A stretch of 64,000 nt of DNA, from positions 1 to 64,000 of the forward strand of contig JAETSX010000030.1 in the NCBI GenBank assembly GCA_021769425.1, read 5' to 3'. The notes beneath the pieces were generated by a model. The model did no database searches and was not told the origin of the DNA. It was given only the letters and a program-made list of their open reading frames with translations. Below, piece after piece: positions 50,985-59,801 of the stretch; the first letter of the stretch is position 1, and the number at the start of each line of letters is the position of its first letter. A program made the translations under genes and the position numbers. The DNA comes from Eubacterium sp. (GTDB taxonomy: Bacteria; Bacillota; Clostridia; Lachnospirales; Lachnospiraceae).

Positions 50985-52232
50985 TCAGCCTTCAAGCTCT
51001 TCTAAAATTACCCGCCGCAAAAATGTCAGAGCGCTTGCCACGGAATATTCCCTGATTTTGCTTCGGCTGCCGCTGTAGAGATTTTTCTCTGTGTAAACCT
51101 TTCCCCGCAGACAGCATCCCAGATATACAAGACCCACCGGTTTTTCCTCGGTTCCGCCCTCCGGACCTGCAATTCCGGTTACTGCAATGCAGACATCGGC
51201 TCCGGCCGCTTTCGCTCCGCCTTCCGCCATCTCAGCAGCCGTCTCAGGACTGACTGCACCGTAAGTTTCCAGGGTCTTGTGGGAAACGCCCAATAGTTTC
51301 TCTTTCGCCTCATTGGAATAGGTGATATATCCTTCCTGAAGCTGTCCTGAAATCCCGGGCACATTGATCAATCTGCCGGCCAGAAGCCCTCCGGTACAGG
51401 ATTCCGCTGTGGCAACAGTAAGGCAATGTTTCTTGAGCAACTCTGCCACTGCCATTTCCAGGGTCACCTGGGGATCATCCGTAAAAATGCAGTCCCCAAA
51501 CCGCTGCTTTAAGATCTCTTCCACAGGCTCAATCATGGCAAATGCTGTTTTCTCATCTTCCGCCTTGGCCGTAATGCGCAGATGGACTTCTCCCGTCTTG
51601 GCATAAGGGGCCACTGTGGGGTTCTTCTGTTCACTGATTAAATCCAGTATCTTTGTCTCTGCCGAGCTTTCGCCGATTCCGCAGAGCTTCACCATTTTAG
51701 AACAGATGATTTCCGGCTGCAGGCTGCGCAGATAAGGATATACCTGTTCCTCAAACATGGGAACCAGTTCGTTGGGAGGCCCCGGCAGAAGAATCATCCG
51801 GCTGTCCCCGTCCTCCATAATGATTCCGGGGGCAGTGCCGTTGGAATTGTACAATACTATGCACCCCTCCGGCACCAGCGCCTGCTTCCAGTTATTTTCT
51901 GTGATCCCGCGTCCCCGCTTTGCCATAAATTCCTGAATCTCATTCCTCGCTCTGGCGTCCTCCACCAGCTTTTTGCCCATCACTTCCGCGGCTGTCTCTT
52001 TCGTCAGATCATCCTGGGTGGGACCAAGGCCGCCGGACAATATAATCACGTCGGAACGCTCCTTTGCCATCCGCAGCAAATGCTCCAAACGACCCGGATT
52101 ATCTCCCACCACGCTCTGATAATACATGGAAAGCCCCAGCATGGCGCATTTTTCTGAAATAAATGCCGCATTGGTATTCACAATATTCCCCAACAGCAAT
52201 TCTGTTCCCACACAAATCAATTCTACTGTCAT
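50985..52232 (-). CDS. cinA: CinA: competence/damage-inducible protein, NMN deamidase
   Basis: 415 residues. The N-terminal MoCF-like domain (VELICVGTELLLGNIVNTNA, LSGGLGPTQDDLTKE) and the C-terminal PncC domain (VATAESCTGGLLAGRLINVP, AVTGIAGPEGGTEEKPVGLV) form the full fusion, with pyrophosphatase and NMN deamidase activities in pyridine nucleotide recycling. ATG 52232 is preferred: GAGG lies nine bases upstream, while the ATG at 52241 overlaps that site. It follows pgsA by 32 bases. Confidence 0.95.
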   Translation of the reverse strand: MTVELICVGTELLLGNIVNTNAAFISEKCAMLGLSMYYQSVVGDNPGRLEHLLRMAKERSDVIILSGGLGPTQDDLTKETAAEVMGKKLVEDARARNEIQEFMAKRGRGITENNWKQALVPEGCIVLYNSNGTAPGIIMEDGDSRMILLPGPPNELVPMFEEQVYPYLRSLQPEIICSKMVKLCGIGESSAETKILDLISEQKNPTVAPYAKTGEVHLRITAKAEDEKTAFAMIEPVEEILKQRFGDCIFTDDPQVTLEMAVAELLKKHCLTVATAESCTGGLLAGRLINVPGISGQLQEGYITYSNEAKEKLLGVSHKTLETYGAVSPETAAEMAEGGAKAAGADVCIAVTGIAGPEGGTEEKPVGLVYLGCCLRGKVYTEKNLYSGSRSKIREYSVASALTFLRRVILEELEG

Positions 52233-52264
52233 CTTTATCATCCTCTTCTCTGATTTACAGTATA

Positions 52265-52807
52265 TTATTTTTGCTCTTTCAGTACATCTTTATTCTTCAT
52301 AATGTAATCAGCCAGGGACACAAGGGTCAGAATCAGTGCAATATACGTGATAATTACTGCACAAATCTGGTATGCCTTATTGTCAAAATTCAAAATCAGC
52401 ATCACAATCATAATCATCTGGAACGTAGTTTTAAATTTTCCCCAGTAACTTGCAGCAATTACGATTCCGTTATCTGAAGCTACCAGACGGAATCCGCTGA
52501 TAATGAATTCCCTGCTGATAATAATAATGGAAATCCATGCCGCCAGGCTTCCCTGCGCAGTCAGACAGATTAATGCAGATGCTACCAGCAGTTTATCAGC
52601 AAGAGGGTCCATAAATTTCCCGAAATTTGTCACTAAATCGTATTTTCTTGCAATTTTTCCGTCCAGAAGATCCGTAAGGCTTGCAATAATGAAAATAGCC
52701 ACAGAAGCGTACACTCCCGCATCTCCAAGCCCGGGAACCAGCATACATGCTACAAAAGGTACAATTAAAATCATTCTGAGAATCGTCAGTTTGTTTGGTA
52801 AATTCAT
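52265..52807 (-). CDS. pgsA: CDP-diacylglycerol-glycerol-3-phosphate 3-phosphatidyltransferase
   Basis: 180 residues, four to six membrane helices. Makes phosphatidylglycerol phosphate. The CDP-alcohol phosphatidyltransferase signature DG(X)2AR(X)8G(X)3D(X)3D is complete in LLDGKIARKYDLVTNFGKFM followed by DPLADKLL. It overlaps the rimO stop by four bases. Confidence 0.96.
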   Translation of the reverse strand: MNLPNKLTILRMILIVPFVACMLVPGLGDAGVYASVAIFIIASLTDLLDGKIARKYDLVTNFGKFMDPLADKLLVASALICLTAQGSLAAWISIIIISREFIISGFRLVASDNGIVIAASYWGKFKTTFQMIMIVMLILNFDNKAYQICAVIITYIALILTLVSLADYIMKNKDVLKEQK

Positions 52808-54129
52808 ACAATCACCTCTCCTATCAAATCATATTCATATGCTCCGGTTACTTCTACTTTTACAAAATCTCCGGTCATCAGCGTTTCTTCCGTATTCACA
52901 AAGATATAACCGTCAATGTCCGGCGCATCCCGGCAGGTTCTGCCCACATAAGCGTCTTCCCCGTCGACTTTTCCCTCAATCATCACCCAAAACTTTTGGC
53001 CTTTCATTTCCTCATTCTTATCGAAGATAATTTCCTCCTGCAGCTCCATGATTTCCTCCTGCCAGATCGATTTCTGATGCTCCTCCACCTGATCCGGAAA
53101 TTCCGCCGCAGGCGTGCCTTCCTCTGGGGAATAAGCAAAGGCACCCAGACGGTCAAACTCCATCTCATTGAGAAAATACATCAATTCCTCGTGCATTTCC
53201 TGGGTTTCTCCCGGAAAACCGCTGATTAACGTAGTGCGCAACGTAATATCCGGTATCTCTTCCCTCAGATGACGGATGCGTTCTGTCAATTCCTCTTTAG
53301 TGGTGCGCCGTCCCATCCGCTTTAAAATATCATTATTGATATGCTGAATGGGCATATCCAGATAATGGCAGACCTTTTTATTTCTCTTAATGGACTGAAT
53401 CAATTCTTCATAAATTTCTTCCGGATAGCAGTACATCAGGCGTATCCATTGGACGCCTGAAATCCGGTTCAGCTCATCCAGCAGCTTGTGCAGGGATTTC
53501 TCTCCATACAAATCAATGCCGTAAAGGGTGGTTTCCTGGGCCACCAGAATCAATTCTTTCACTCCCTGCTCTGCCAGTTCCGCAGCCTGTGCAAGAAGTT
53601 CTTCCATAGGCACGCTCCGATATCTGCCCCGAATCTTTGGAATAATGCAATATTTACAGTTCTTATTGCACCCTTCTGCAATTTTCAAATGGGCATAATG
53701 GCCTCCCGTGGTTAAAGAACGCTTAGACCTCAATTCCGGCAGCCCCTCTAAGGGCCGAAACAGCTTGTATTCCTTGCCCTGGCTGGCCGCATCCAGCGCT
53801 GCCGCAATCTCACCGTAGGAGTTGGTTCCGATCACGGCGTCCACCTGAGGAATTTCTCTGCGTATTTCCTCCCGGTAACGCTCTGCCAGGCATCCGGTAA
53901 CAATCAGCGCCCTGCAGCTTCCGGCGTCTTTGTATTCCGCCATCTCCAGAATCGTATTCACGCTTTCTTCCTTGGCGTCGTTGATAAAACAACAACTGTT
54001 GATAATAATGGCTTCTGCCTGTTCCTCCTCATTGGTAAAAGTATGTCCCCGTTCCTGCAATGCTCCAATCATAAATTCCGTATCCACCAGGTTCTTATCA
54101 CACCCCAGTGAAACAAATAAAACTTTCAT
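52804..54129 (-). CDS. rimO: Ribosomal protein S12 methylthiotransferase RimO
   Basis: 441 residues. Radical SAM enzyme that methylthiolates the conserved aspartate of S12. Starts MKVLFVSLGCDKNLVDTEFM, with the N-terminal cluster cysteines (SLGCDKN, INSCCFI, VTGCLAERY), radical SAM motif AEGCNKNCKYCIIPKIRG, and a C-terminal TRAM domain. The VSLGCDKNLVD start distinguishes it from MiaB. It is first of rimO-pgsA-cinA. The 247 bases to rpoZ hold a hairpin and no gene. Confidence 0.96.
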   Translation of the reverse strand: MKVLFVSLGCDKNLVDTEFMIGALQERGHTFTNEEEQAEAIIINSCCFINDAKEESVNTILEMAEYKDAGSCRALIVTGCLAERYREEIRREIPQVDAVIGTNSYGEIAAALDAASQGKEYKLFRPLEGLPELRSKRSLTTGGHYAHLKIAEGCNKNCKYCIIPKIRGRYRSVPMEELLAQAAELAEQGVKELILVAQETTLYGIDLYGEKSLHKLLDELNRISGVQWIRLMYCYPEEIYEELIQSIKRNKKVCHYLDMPIQHINNDILKRMGRRTTKEELTERIRHLREEIPDITLRTTLISGFPGETQEMHEELMYFLNEMEFDRLGAFAYSPEEGTPAAEFPDQVEEHQKSIWQEEIMELQEEIIFDKNEEMKGQKFWVMIEGKVDGEDAYVGRTCRDAPDIDGYIFVNTEETLMTGDFVKVEVTGAYEYDLIGEVIV

Positions 54130-54316
54130 GCTCTCTCCATTCTATTGATGCCTGCAGGCCAAACCACCTGCCGGCAGATTCTTATTATTTCAAGAATCAT
54201 CCTGCAAGTAAACTTCCATCATGCTTAGCCTTTCGTGCGACAGGCCGCATGGCCATCCATGCTGTGAAAGTCGAAGACTTTCATAGTAAAGCTGCTCTTT
54301 TGGCATAACCAAAGAT

Positions 54317-54352
54317 TACCACACCGTCTGCACCTCTGCAGGCAATGTGGTA
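54317..54352 (-). terminator. Hairpin after rpoZ, possible terminator
   Basis: TACCACA/TGTGGTA (7 bp) and CTGCA/TGCAG (5 bp) form a two-part stem with a four-base loop, 24 bases past the rpoZ stop. The T-tract is weak (AATCTTTGG). A second small hairpin TGAAAGTC/GACTTTCA lies at 54265-54283. Confidence 0.5.
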
Positions 54353-54376
54353 AATATTTCCCTGAACATACGCTTT

Positions 54377-54664
54377 TCAGATTTCCATATCCTCTTCAAA
54401 ATCCTCTTCCGATTCTTCCTCTGGAGCTTCTTCTTCCCCGACAATTTTCACCTTGCTGCTGTACAATTCCTCCACTGCAATGGAAAAAGGTTTCTTATTG
54501 GAAATATTGTCAATCAGAGGTTCTTCCCCTCCGATAATCTGCCGCGCCCTTTTTGCCGTTGCAAGAACAATGGAATAACGGCTGTTTACCACCGGCTCCT
54601 CTCCAATTTCAACATCACTGTTCACTACTTTCATTAAATCTGTGTAAGACGGATGAAGCATCAT
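54377..54664 (-). CDS. rpoZ: RNA polymerase omega subunit
   Basis: 95 residues. Assembly subunit that clamps beta-prime. The family core reads MLHPSYTDLMKVV, SRYSIVLATAKRARQIIGGE and NKKPFSIAVEELYSSKVKI, then an acidic Glu-rich tail. Two ATGs are adjacent (54664, 54661); AAAGGAG lies nine bases before the first. It begins four bases after the gmk stop. Confidence 0.95.
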   Translation of the reverse strand: MMLHPSYTDLMKVVNSDVEIGEEPVVNSRYSIVLATAKRARQIIGGEEPLIDNISNKKPFSIAVEELYSSKVKIVGEEEAPEEESEEDFEEDMEI

Positions 54665-54668
54665 AATA

Positions 54669-55307
54669 TCATTCTCCTTTCGCAAAGTTTCTTAACTCTG
54701 CTCTTATTGTCTCAATCAGCGGGTAATTCTCTTTCACCCTGGCATGCCGGCTCTGAATAATCCCATGCACTTCCTGTACGCATTCTTCCAGATTGTCATT
54801 CACTGCCAGATAATCGTATTGTTCCACTCCCTGGGCTTCCTGCCAGGCGCGGCTTAACCGTGAAGCTATGGTGGCCTCATCTTCTGTTCCCCGTTCTGTC
54901 AGACGTTTCTTCAACTCCGCAGCGCTTGGCGGCGTCACAAAAAGCAGCAGTGTGTCCGGATACGCTTCCTTCACTTTCAGGGCTCCCTGGATCTCAATCT
55001 CTAAAATTACATCCTTCCCTTCCTCTAACTGCCGGAACACATAATCCCTGGGGGTTCCATAGTAATGATTGACATACTGCGCATATTCCAACAGCGCGTT
55101 GTCCCTTATCATTGCCTCAAATTCTTCCTGAGACACAAAAAAATATTCTCTTCCGTGCACTTCCCCTGACCTGGGGGTTCTGGTAGTAGCTGAAATGCTA
55201 AGGGCATACGTGTCCGGATATTGCTTTAAAAGCTGTTTCATAATAGTTCCCTTACCGGAACCTGAAAATCCAGAAACCACGCTTAAAATACCTTTTTTCT
55301 TATTCAT
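54669..55307 (-). CDS. gmk: Guanylate kinase
   Basis: 212 residues. Phosphorylates GMP to GDP. The P-loop is VVSGFSGSGKGTIMKQLL, the GMP site SISATTRTPRSGEVHGREYF, and YGTPRDYV and the lid region TERGTEDEATIASRL follow. It starts 11 bases after yicC and runs into rpoZ, the standard Firmicutes order. Confidence 0.97.
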   Translation of the reverse strand: MNKKKGILSVVSGFSGSGKGTIMKQLLKQYPDTYALSISATTRTPRSGEVHGREYFFVSQEEFEAMIRDNALLEYAQYVNHYYGTPRDYVFRQLEEGKDVILEIEIQGALKVKEAYPDTLLLFVTPPSAAELKKRLTERGTEDEATIASRLSRAWQEAQGVEQYDYLAVNDNLEECVQEVHGIIQSRHARVKENYPLIETIRAELRNFAKGE

Positions 55308-55318
55308 CTGCGTTTCCC

Positions 55319-56197
55319 CTATTCAATGTTCTGAATCTGCTCCCGCACTTTCTCAATGTCTGTCTTTAAATTGATGGCAATATCGGAAACGGTAAGATCA
55401 TTGGCTTTGGAAAGGATCGTATTGGCCTCCCGGTTCATCTCCTGTGCCAAAAAATCCAATTTCCTGCCCACGCTTCCGCCCTTTACCAAGGTGTCTCTTG
55501 TGTTGGCAATATGGCTTTTCAGCCGTACCGTTTCTTCGTCTGTGCAGATTCTGTCTGCAAAAACAGCAGCCTCCATCATGATTCTGTTTTCATCTGCCTG
55601 AGTGTCCGCCAACAGTTCATTTACCTTATCGGTCAGTTTCCGGCGGTATTCTTCCAAAATCTCAGGGGAACGCTCCTCGATCTGCTCTACATATCCGGAC
55701 ATAACAGTCAGCTTGCCCAACAAATCTTCCTTTAACTGTTCCCCTTCCTGTACGCGGGCATTGACAAACTTCTCAGCCGCTCCGGTAACTGCGCGCTCCA
55801 GGATATTCCAGAGTTCTTCTTCATCCACAGTTCTGGCTTCCAGCGTCAGAATCTCCGGACTCCTGGAAAGCCTGACAGCATCCAGTTCACAGGGAAGAGA
55901 AAATGTATCTGCCATCTGACGGATATACTTTACATATTCCGCCGCCAGAGCTTCATTATATTTCAAATTGATCTGATTCTCCGTGCAATCTTCAAAATTA
56001 ATGTAAACATCTACCTTTCCGCGTTGGATGTAATGTTTCAGGAGATTACGGACTGCAGGCTCAAAAGAATTCAGTTTCCTTGGTATTTTCACTGCAATGT
56101 CCAGATACCGGTGATTGACCGATTTCATTTCCACGGTAACTCGGTATGCCCCGTCTGCAATCTCACAGCATCCAAAGCCGGTCATACTTTTTATCAT
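55319..56197 (-). CDS. yicC: YicC-family endoribonuclease
   Basis: 292 residues. Starts MIKSMTGFGCCEIADGAYRV, followed by EMKSVNHRYLDIAVKIPRKL and ends with the conserved DFLAQEMNREANTILSKAND and TDIEKVREQIQNIE. YicC proteins are now regarded as endoribonucleases involved in RNA turnover. First gene of yicC-gmk-rpoZ; AGGAGG precedes the ATG. The 80-base gap to carB is AT-rich with no feature. Confidence 0.95.
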   Translation of the reverse strand: MIKSMTGFGCCEIADGAYRVTVEMKSVNHRYLDIAVKIPRKLNSFEPAVRNLLKHYIQRGKVDVYINFEDCTENQINLKYNEALAAEYVKYIRQMADTFSLPCELDAVRLSRSPEILTLEARTVDEEELWNILERAVTGAAEKFVNARVQEGEQLKEDLLGKLTVMSGYVEQIEERSPEILEEYRRKLTDKVNELLADTQADENRIMMEAAVFADRICTDEETVRLKSHIANTRDTLVKGGSVGRKLDFLAQEMNREANTILSKANDLTVSDIAINLKTDIEKVREQIQNIE

Positions 56198-56277
56198 AAC
56201 AACCTCCTGGTTAACTGCATAGATGTTTATATTATAAATCAGTTGTCTGGATTAGTCAACTTGCTAATTTTCCAAAT

Positions 56278-59200
56278 TTATATTTCTCCGTGCAATTTCT
56301 GCAGAGACTGCACTTCGCTGCTGCCATGGTTTTTCAGCGACAGGATTCCGCTGACAGTAGCCTTTGCCGCCGCCATGGTTGTCATATACGGCACTTTTTT
56401 CTTAATAGCCGCTTTCCTTAAATAGCTGTCGTCTGCATGGCGTTCCTGTCCCACCGGCGTATTGATAATCAAATCAATCTTGCCATTGGTGATCAGATCC
56501 AGCATATTGGGCCTGCCTTCCTTCAGCTTATGCACCATTTCCGCCTCTATTCCGGCTTCCTGAATCAGTCTGCAGGTATTTTTGGAGGCGATGATTTGAA
56601 ATCCCGCTTTGGCAAATTCCTTTGCCACTTCCACAACCTCCGGCTTATCCCTGTCACTGACGGAAATCAAAACTGTGCCTTCTAAGGGCAGTTTCATCTG
56701 AGTTGCCTCCTGGGCCTTATAAAATGCCTCGCCATAAGAATGGGAAAGTCCCAGCACCTCCCCGGTGGAGCGCATTTCCGGCCCCAATACCGGATCCACC
56801 TCCTGGAACATATTAAAGGGGAACACTGCCTCTTTCACTCCGTAATAGGGTATTTCCTTTTCTTCCAGGGCAGGAACCGGAGAAGGTCTCCCGGTCAGTT
56901 CTGCCGTCACAATCTCAATGGCCAATGGCACCATGCGGATGTTGCAGACTTTTGATACCAGCGGAACAGTGCGTGACGCTCTGGGATTTGCTTCCAGAAC
57001 AAACACCTTGTCTTTCTCAATGGCGTACTGCATGTTCATTAAGCCCTGTACATGCATTTCTTCGGCAATTTTTCTGGTATATTCCTTAATCGTTGCCACA
57101 TTTTCTTCTGAAATATGCTTAGAAGGGATAATGCATGCGGAATCCCCGGAATGAACCCCGGCAAGTTCAATATGCTCCATTACAGCCGGCACAAAAGCAT
57201 GGGTTCCGTCGCTGATGGCATCCGCCTCGCATTCTGTGGCATGGCCCAGAAAACGGTCAATCAGAATGGGCCGATCCGGCGTCACGCCAACCGCCGCATT
57301 CATATAGCCTTCCATACTTTCCGCATCATAGACCACTTCCATTCCTCTTCCGCCCAAAACATAAGAAGGACGCACCATCACCGGATAGCCGATCTCTTCT
57401 GCAATCTGCAATGCCTCTTCTACATTGACCGCCATCCCGGATTCCGGCATGGGAATCTCTAACTTCTCCATCATGGCCCGGAACAGATCCCGATCTTCCG
57501 CCAAATCAATGACAGAGGGGGAGGTTCCAAGAATTTTTACTCCGTTTTTCTCTAAATCCGCCGCCAGATTCAAGGGAGTCTGTCCGCCGAACTGGGCAAT
57601 TACGCCCATCGGCTTTTCTTTTTTATAGATGCTTAAAACATCTTCCAGCGTCAGCGGTTCAAAGTAAAGTTTATCGGAGGTATCGTAATCGGTAGATACT
57701 GTCTCCGGATTGCAGTTTACAATAATCGTCTCAAAGCCTAGCTTTTTCAATGCAAGGGACGCATGGACGCAACAGTAATCAAACTCGATTCCCTGTCCGA
57801 TCCGGTTGGGGCCGCCGCCTAAAATCATGATTTTGGGCTTTCCTTCTGACACCGGATTCTTATCTTCGGCATTATAAGTGGAATAATAATAAGCATTGTC
57901 TTTGGTTCCGCTGACATGAACGCCTTCCCAGGCTTCCTCCAGTCCCAGGGCAATCCTCTTTTCTCTTATTTCATCTTCTGTAATCTCTAAAATCTGGCTT
58001 AAGTATTTATCGGAAAATCCGTGCCTTTTAGCGTTAATCAGCGCATCATCCGCCGGAAGGCCGCCTTTGGATAAAGTCAGCGTCTCCTCTTCTTCCACCA
58101 GTTCCTTCATCTGTTCCAGGAAATAATGTTTTACTTTGGTAATTTCATGGATTTCTTCTACGGAAGCTCCTTTTCTCAATGCTTCGTAGATGACGAAATA
58201 ACGTTCACTGGAAGGGGTAATCAGCAGCCTCAGCAGATCTTCTTTGGATTTTGTATCAAAATCTCTGGCATGCCCCAAACCGTACCGCCCTGTTTCCAGA
58301 CTTCGGATTGCTTTCTGAAACGCTTCTTTAAAGGTCTTTCCAATACTCATGACCTCTCCTACGGCGCGCATCTGGGTCCCCAGCTTGTCCTCCACTCCTT
58401 TGAATTTCTCAAAAGTCCAGCGGGCAAATTTAATTACCACATAATCTCCGTCGGGCACATATTTATCCAAGGTACCGTATTTTCCGCAGGGAATATCTGC
58501 AAGGGTCAGCCCGGTCGCCAGCATTGCAGACACCAGGGCAATGGGGAATCCGGTGGCTTTAGACGCAAGTGCAGAAGAACGGGAAGTTCTTGGATTGATT
58601 TCGATGACGATGTCCCGATCGGTCTTGGGATCGTGCGCCCACTGCACGTTGGTGCCGCCGATGACCTGGATGGATTCTACAATTTTGTAGGATTTCTCCT
58701 GCAGCCGTTTCTGTACTTCTTCAGAAATTGTCAGCATAGGGGCAGAACAGAAGGAATCTCCAGTGTGCACCCCAAGGGGATCGATATTTTCAATGAAGCA
58801 TACCGTAATCATGTTGTTAGCTGCATCCCGCACCACTTCAAGTTCCAATTCTTCCCAGCCTAAAATGGATTCTTCCACCAATACCTGTCCCACCAGACTG
58901 GCCTGAAGCCCTCTTGCACAGACTATTTTCAGTTCTTCTACATTATAAACAAGCCCGCCTCCGGCGCCGCCCATGGTGTAAGCCGGACGGAGCACCACCG
59001 GATAGCCCAGCTTGTCTGCAATTTCCATGGCTTCTTCCACAGAATAAGCCACCTCGCTCCTTGCCATCTCAATTCCCAGGCTGTCCATGGTTTTCTTAAA
59101 TTCTATCCGGTCTTCTCCCCGCTCAATGGCGTCCACCTGCACACCGATAACCTGTACCTTATACTTGTCCAAAACGCCTGATTTCGCAAGTTCTGAGCAT

Positions 59201-59493
59201 AAATTAAGACCCGACTGCCCGCCCAGATTCGGCAGCAATGCATCCGGTCTTTCTTTTGCAATAATTTGCTCCATTCGTTCTGCATTTAAAGGTTCAATAT
59301 AAGTAACATCCGCTGTTTCCGGATCCGTCATAATGGTAGCAGGATTGGAATTCACCAATACAATCTCGTATCCAAGGCCTTTCAACGCCTTGCACGCCTG
59401 TGTACCGGAATAATCAAATTCACACGCCTGCCCAATCACAATGGGGCCGGAACCGATAATCAGCACTTTATGGATATCTTTTCTTTGAGACAT
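56278..59493 (-). CDS. carB: Carbamoyl-phosphate synthase large subunit
   Basis: 1071 residues. Makes carbamoyl phosphate for pyrimidine and arginine synthesis. Two ATP-grasp halves are present: the first with KVLIIGSGPIVIGQACEFDY and YTMGGAGGG, the second with KIMILGGGPNRIGQGIEFDY and SYVLGGRGM; the C-terminal MGS-like domain carries the INTPVGQERHADD stretch. ATG 59493 follows AGGAGG by seven bases; the open frame beyond it runs through the promoter. No carA precedes it: the upstream neighbour is an unrelated secreted protein. It has its own promoter. Confidence 0.97.
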   Translation of the reverse strand: MSQRKDIHKVLIIGSGPIVIGQACEFDYSGTQACKALKGLGYEIVLVNSNPATIMTDPETADVTYIEPLNAERMEQIIAKERPDALLPNLGGQSGLNLCSELAKSGVLDKYKVQVIGVQVDAIERGEDRIEFKKTMDSLGIEMARSEVAYSVEEAMEIADKLGYPVVLRPAYTMGGAGGGLVYNVEELKIVCARGLQASLVGQVLVEESILGWEELELEVVRDAANNMITVCFIENIDPLGVHTGDSFCSAPMLTISEEVQKRLQEKSYKIVESIQVIGGTNVQWAHDPKTDRDIVIEINPRTSRSSALASKATGFPIALVSAMLATGLTLADIPCGKYGTLDKYVPDGDYVVIKFARWTFEKFKGVEDKLGTQMRAVGEVMSIGKTFKEAFQKAIRSLETGRYGLGHARDFDTKSKEDLLRLLITPSSERYFVIYEALRKGASVEEIHEITKVKHYFLEQMKELVEEEETLTLSKGGLPADDALINAKRHGFSDKYLSQILEITEDEIREKRIALGLEEAWEGVHVSGTKDNAYYYSTYNAEDKNPVSEGKPKIMILGGGPNRIGQGIEFDYCCVHASLALKKLGFETIIVNCNPETVSTDYDTSDKLYFEPLTLEDVLSIYKKEKPMGVIAQFGGQTPLNLAADLEKNGVKILGTSPSVIDLAEDRDLFRAMMEKLEIPMPESGMAVNVEEALQIAEEIGYPVMVRPSYVLGGRGMEVVYDAESMEGYMNAAVGVTPDRPILIDRFLGHATECEADAISDGTHAFVPAVMEHIELAGVHSGDSACIIPSKHISEENVATIKEYTRKIAEEMHVQGLMNMQYAIEKDKVFVLEANPRASRTVPLVSKVCNIRMVPLAIEIVTAELTGRPSPVPALEEKEIPYYGVKEAVFPFNMFQEVDPVLGPEMRSTGEVLGLSHSYGEAFYKAQEATQMKLPLEGTVLISVSDRDKPEVVEVAKEFAKAGFQIIASKNTCRLIQEAGIEAEMVHKLKEGRPNMLDLITNGKIDLIINTPVGQERHADDSYLRKAAIKKKVPYMTTMAAAKATVSGILSLKNHGSSEVQSLQKLHGEI

Positions 59494-59548
59494 TCTTGTT
59501 CCTCCTGTCAATGTAAATACTGCGCATTTGCTTTCTTCCTGGTAACTC

Positions 59549-59577
59549 ATTATACAGGAAAATGTTGTTAGCCGCAA
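59549..59577 (-). promoter_or_regulatory. Sigma-A promoter of carB
   Basis: Minus-strand TTGCGG (59572-59577), 17-base spacer, TATAAT (59549-59554); leader of about 50 bases, too short for a riboswitch. Confidence 0.7.
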
Positions 59578-59597
59578 CGAAAATTTATGATCCGGCA

Positions 59598-59641
59598 CAA
59601 AAAACTGCAATCGTTCCGCTCAGGGCTTTGCCCTGCATTGC
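59598..59641 (-). terminator. Terminator upstream of carB
   Basis: On the minus strand TGCAAT/ATTGCA and CAGGGC/GCCCTG form a two-part hairpin (59605-59641), followed by GTTTTTTG. It ends transcription from the large secreted protein gene. Confidence 0.75.
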
Positions 59642-59674
59642 AAAGTACATAAAAATATGTAAATTCAGCCAAAA

Positions 59675-59776
59675 AAGAGGCTGTTGGAAAATGACTGGCT
59701 TATACAATATATAGTATGAATATTCCAAATTCACAGCTATTTATTGTATATTAGATACATTTTCCAACAGCCCCTT
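59675..59776. mobile_element. MITE-like palindromic element, about 100 bases
   Basis: Terminal inverted repeats of 19 bases with one mismatch (AAGAGGCTGTTGGAAAATG at 59675-59693, inverted at 59758-59776) enclose an AT-rich interior that itself folds (TACAATA/TATTGTA). It carries no coding frame. The form is that of a miniature inverted-repeat element or an intergenic folding element; no clear target-site duplication is visible. Confidence 0.5.
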
Positions 59777-59801
59777 GGCCTGGCTGGTGGCAGCGCATGG
59801 T

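Noticed and set aside
54130..54376. Possible small RNA or tRNA between rimO and rpoZ
   Set aside because: Two small hairpins are present but no cloverleaf, no promoter and no known RNA pattern could be made out.
59494..59610. 39-codon upstream extension of carB
   Set aside because: The extension covers the TATAAT/TTGCGG promoter and the AGGAGG site that fits the internal ATG; it is not part of CarB in other bacteria.
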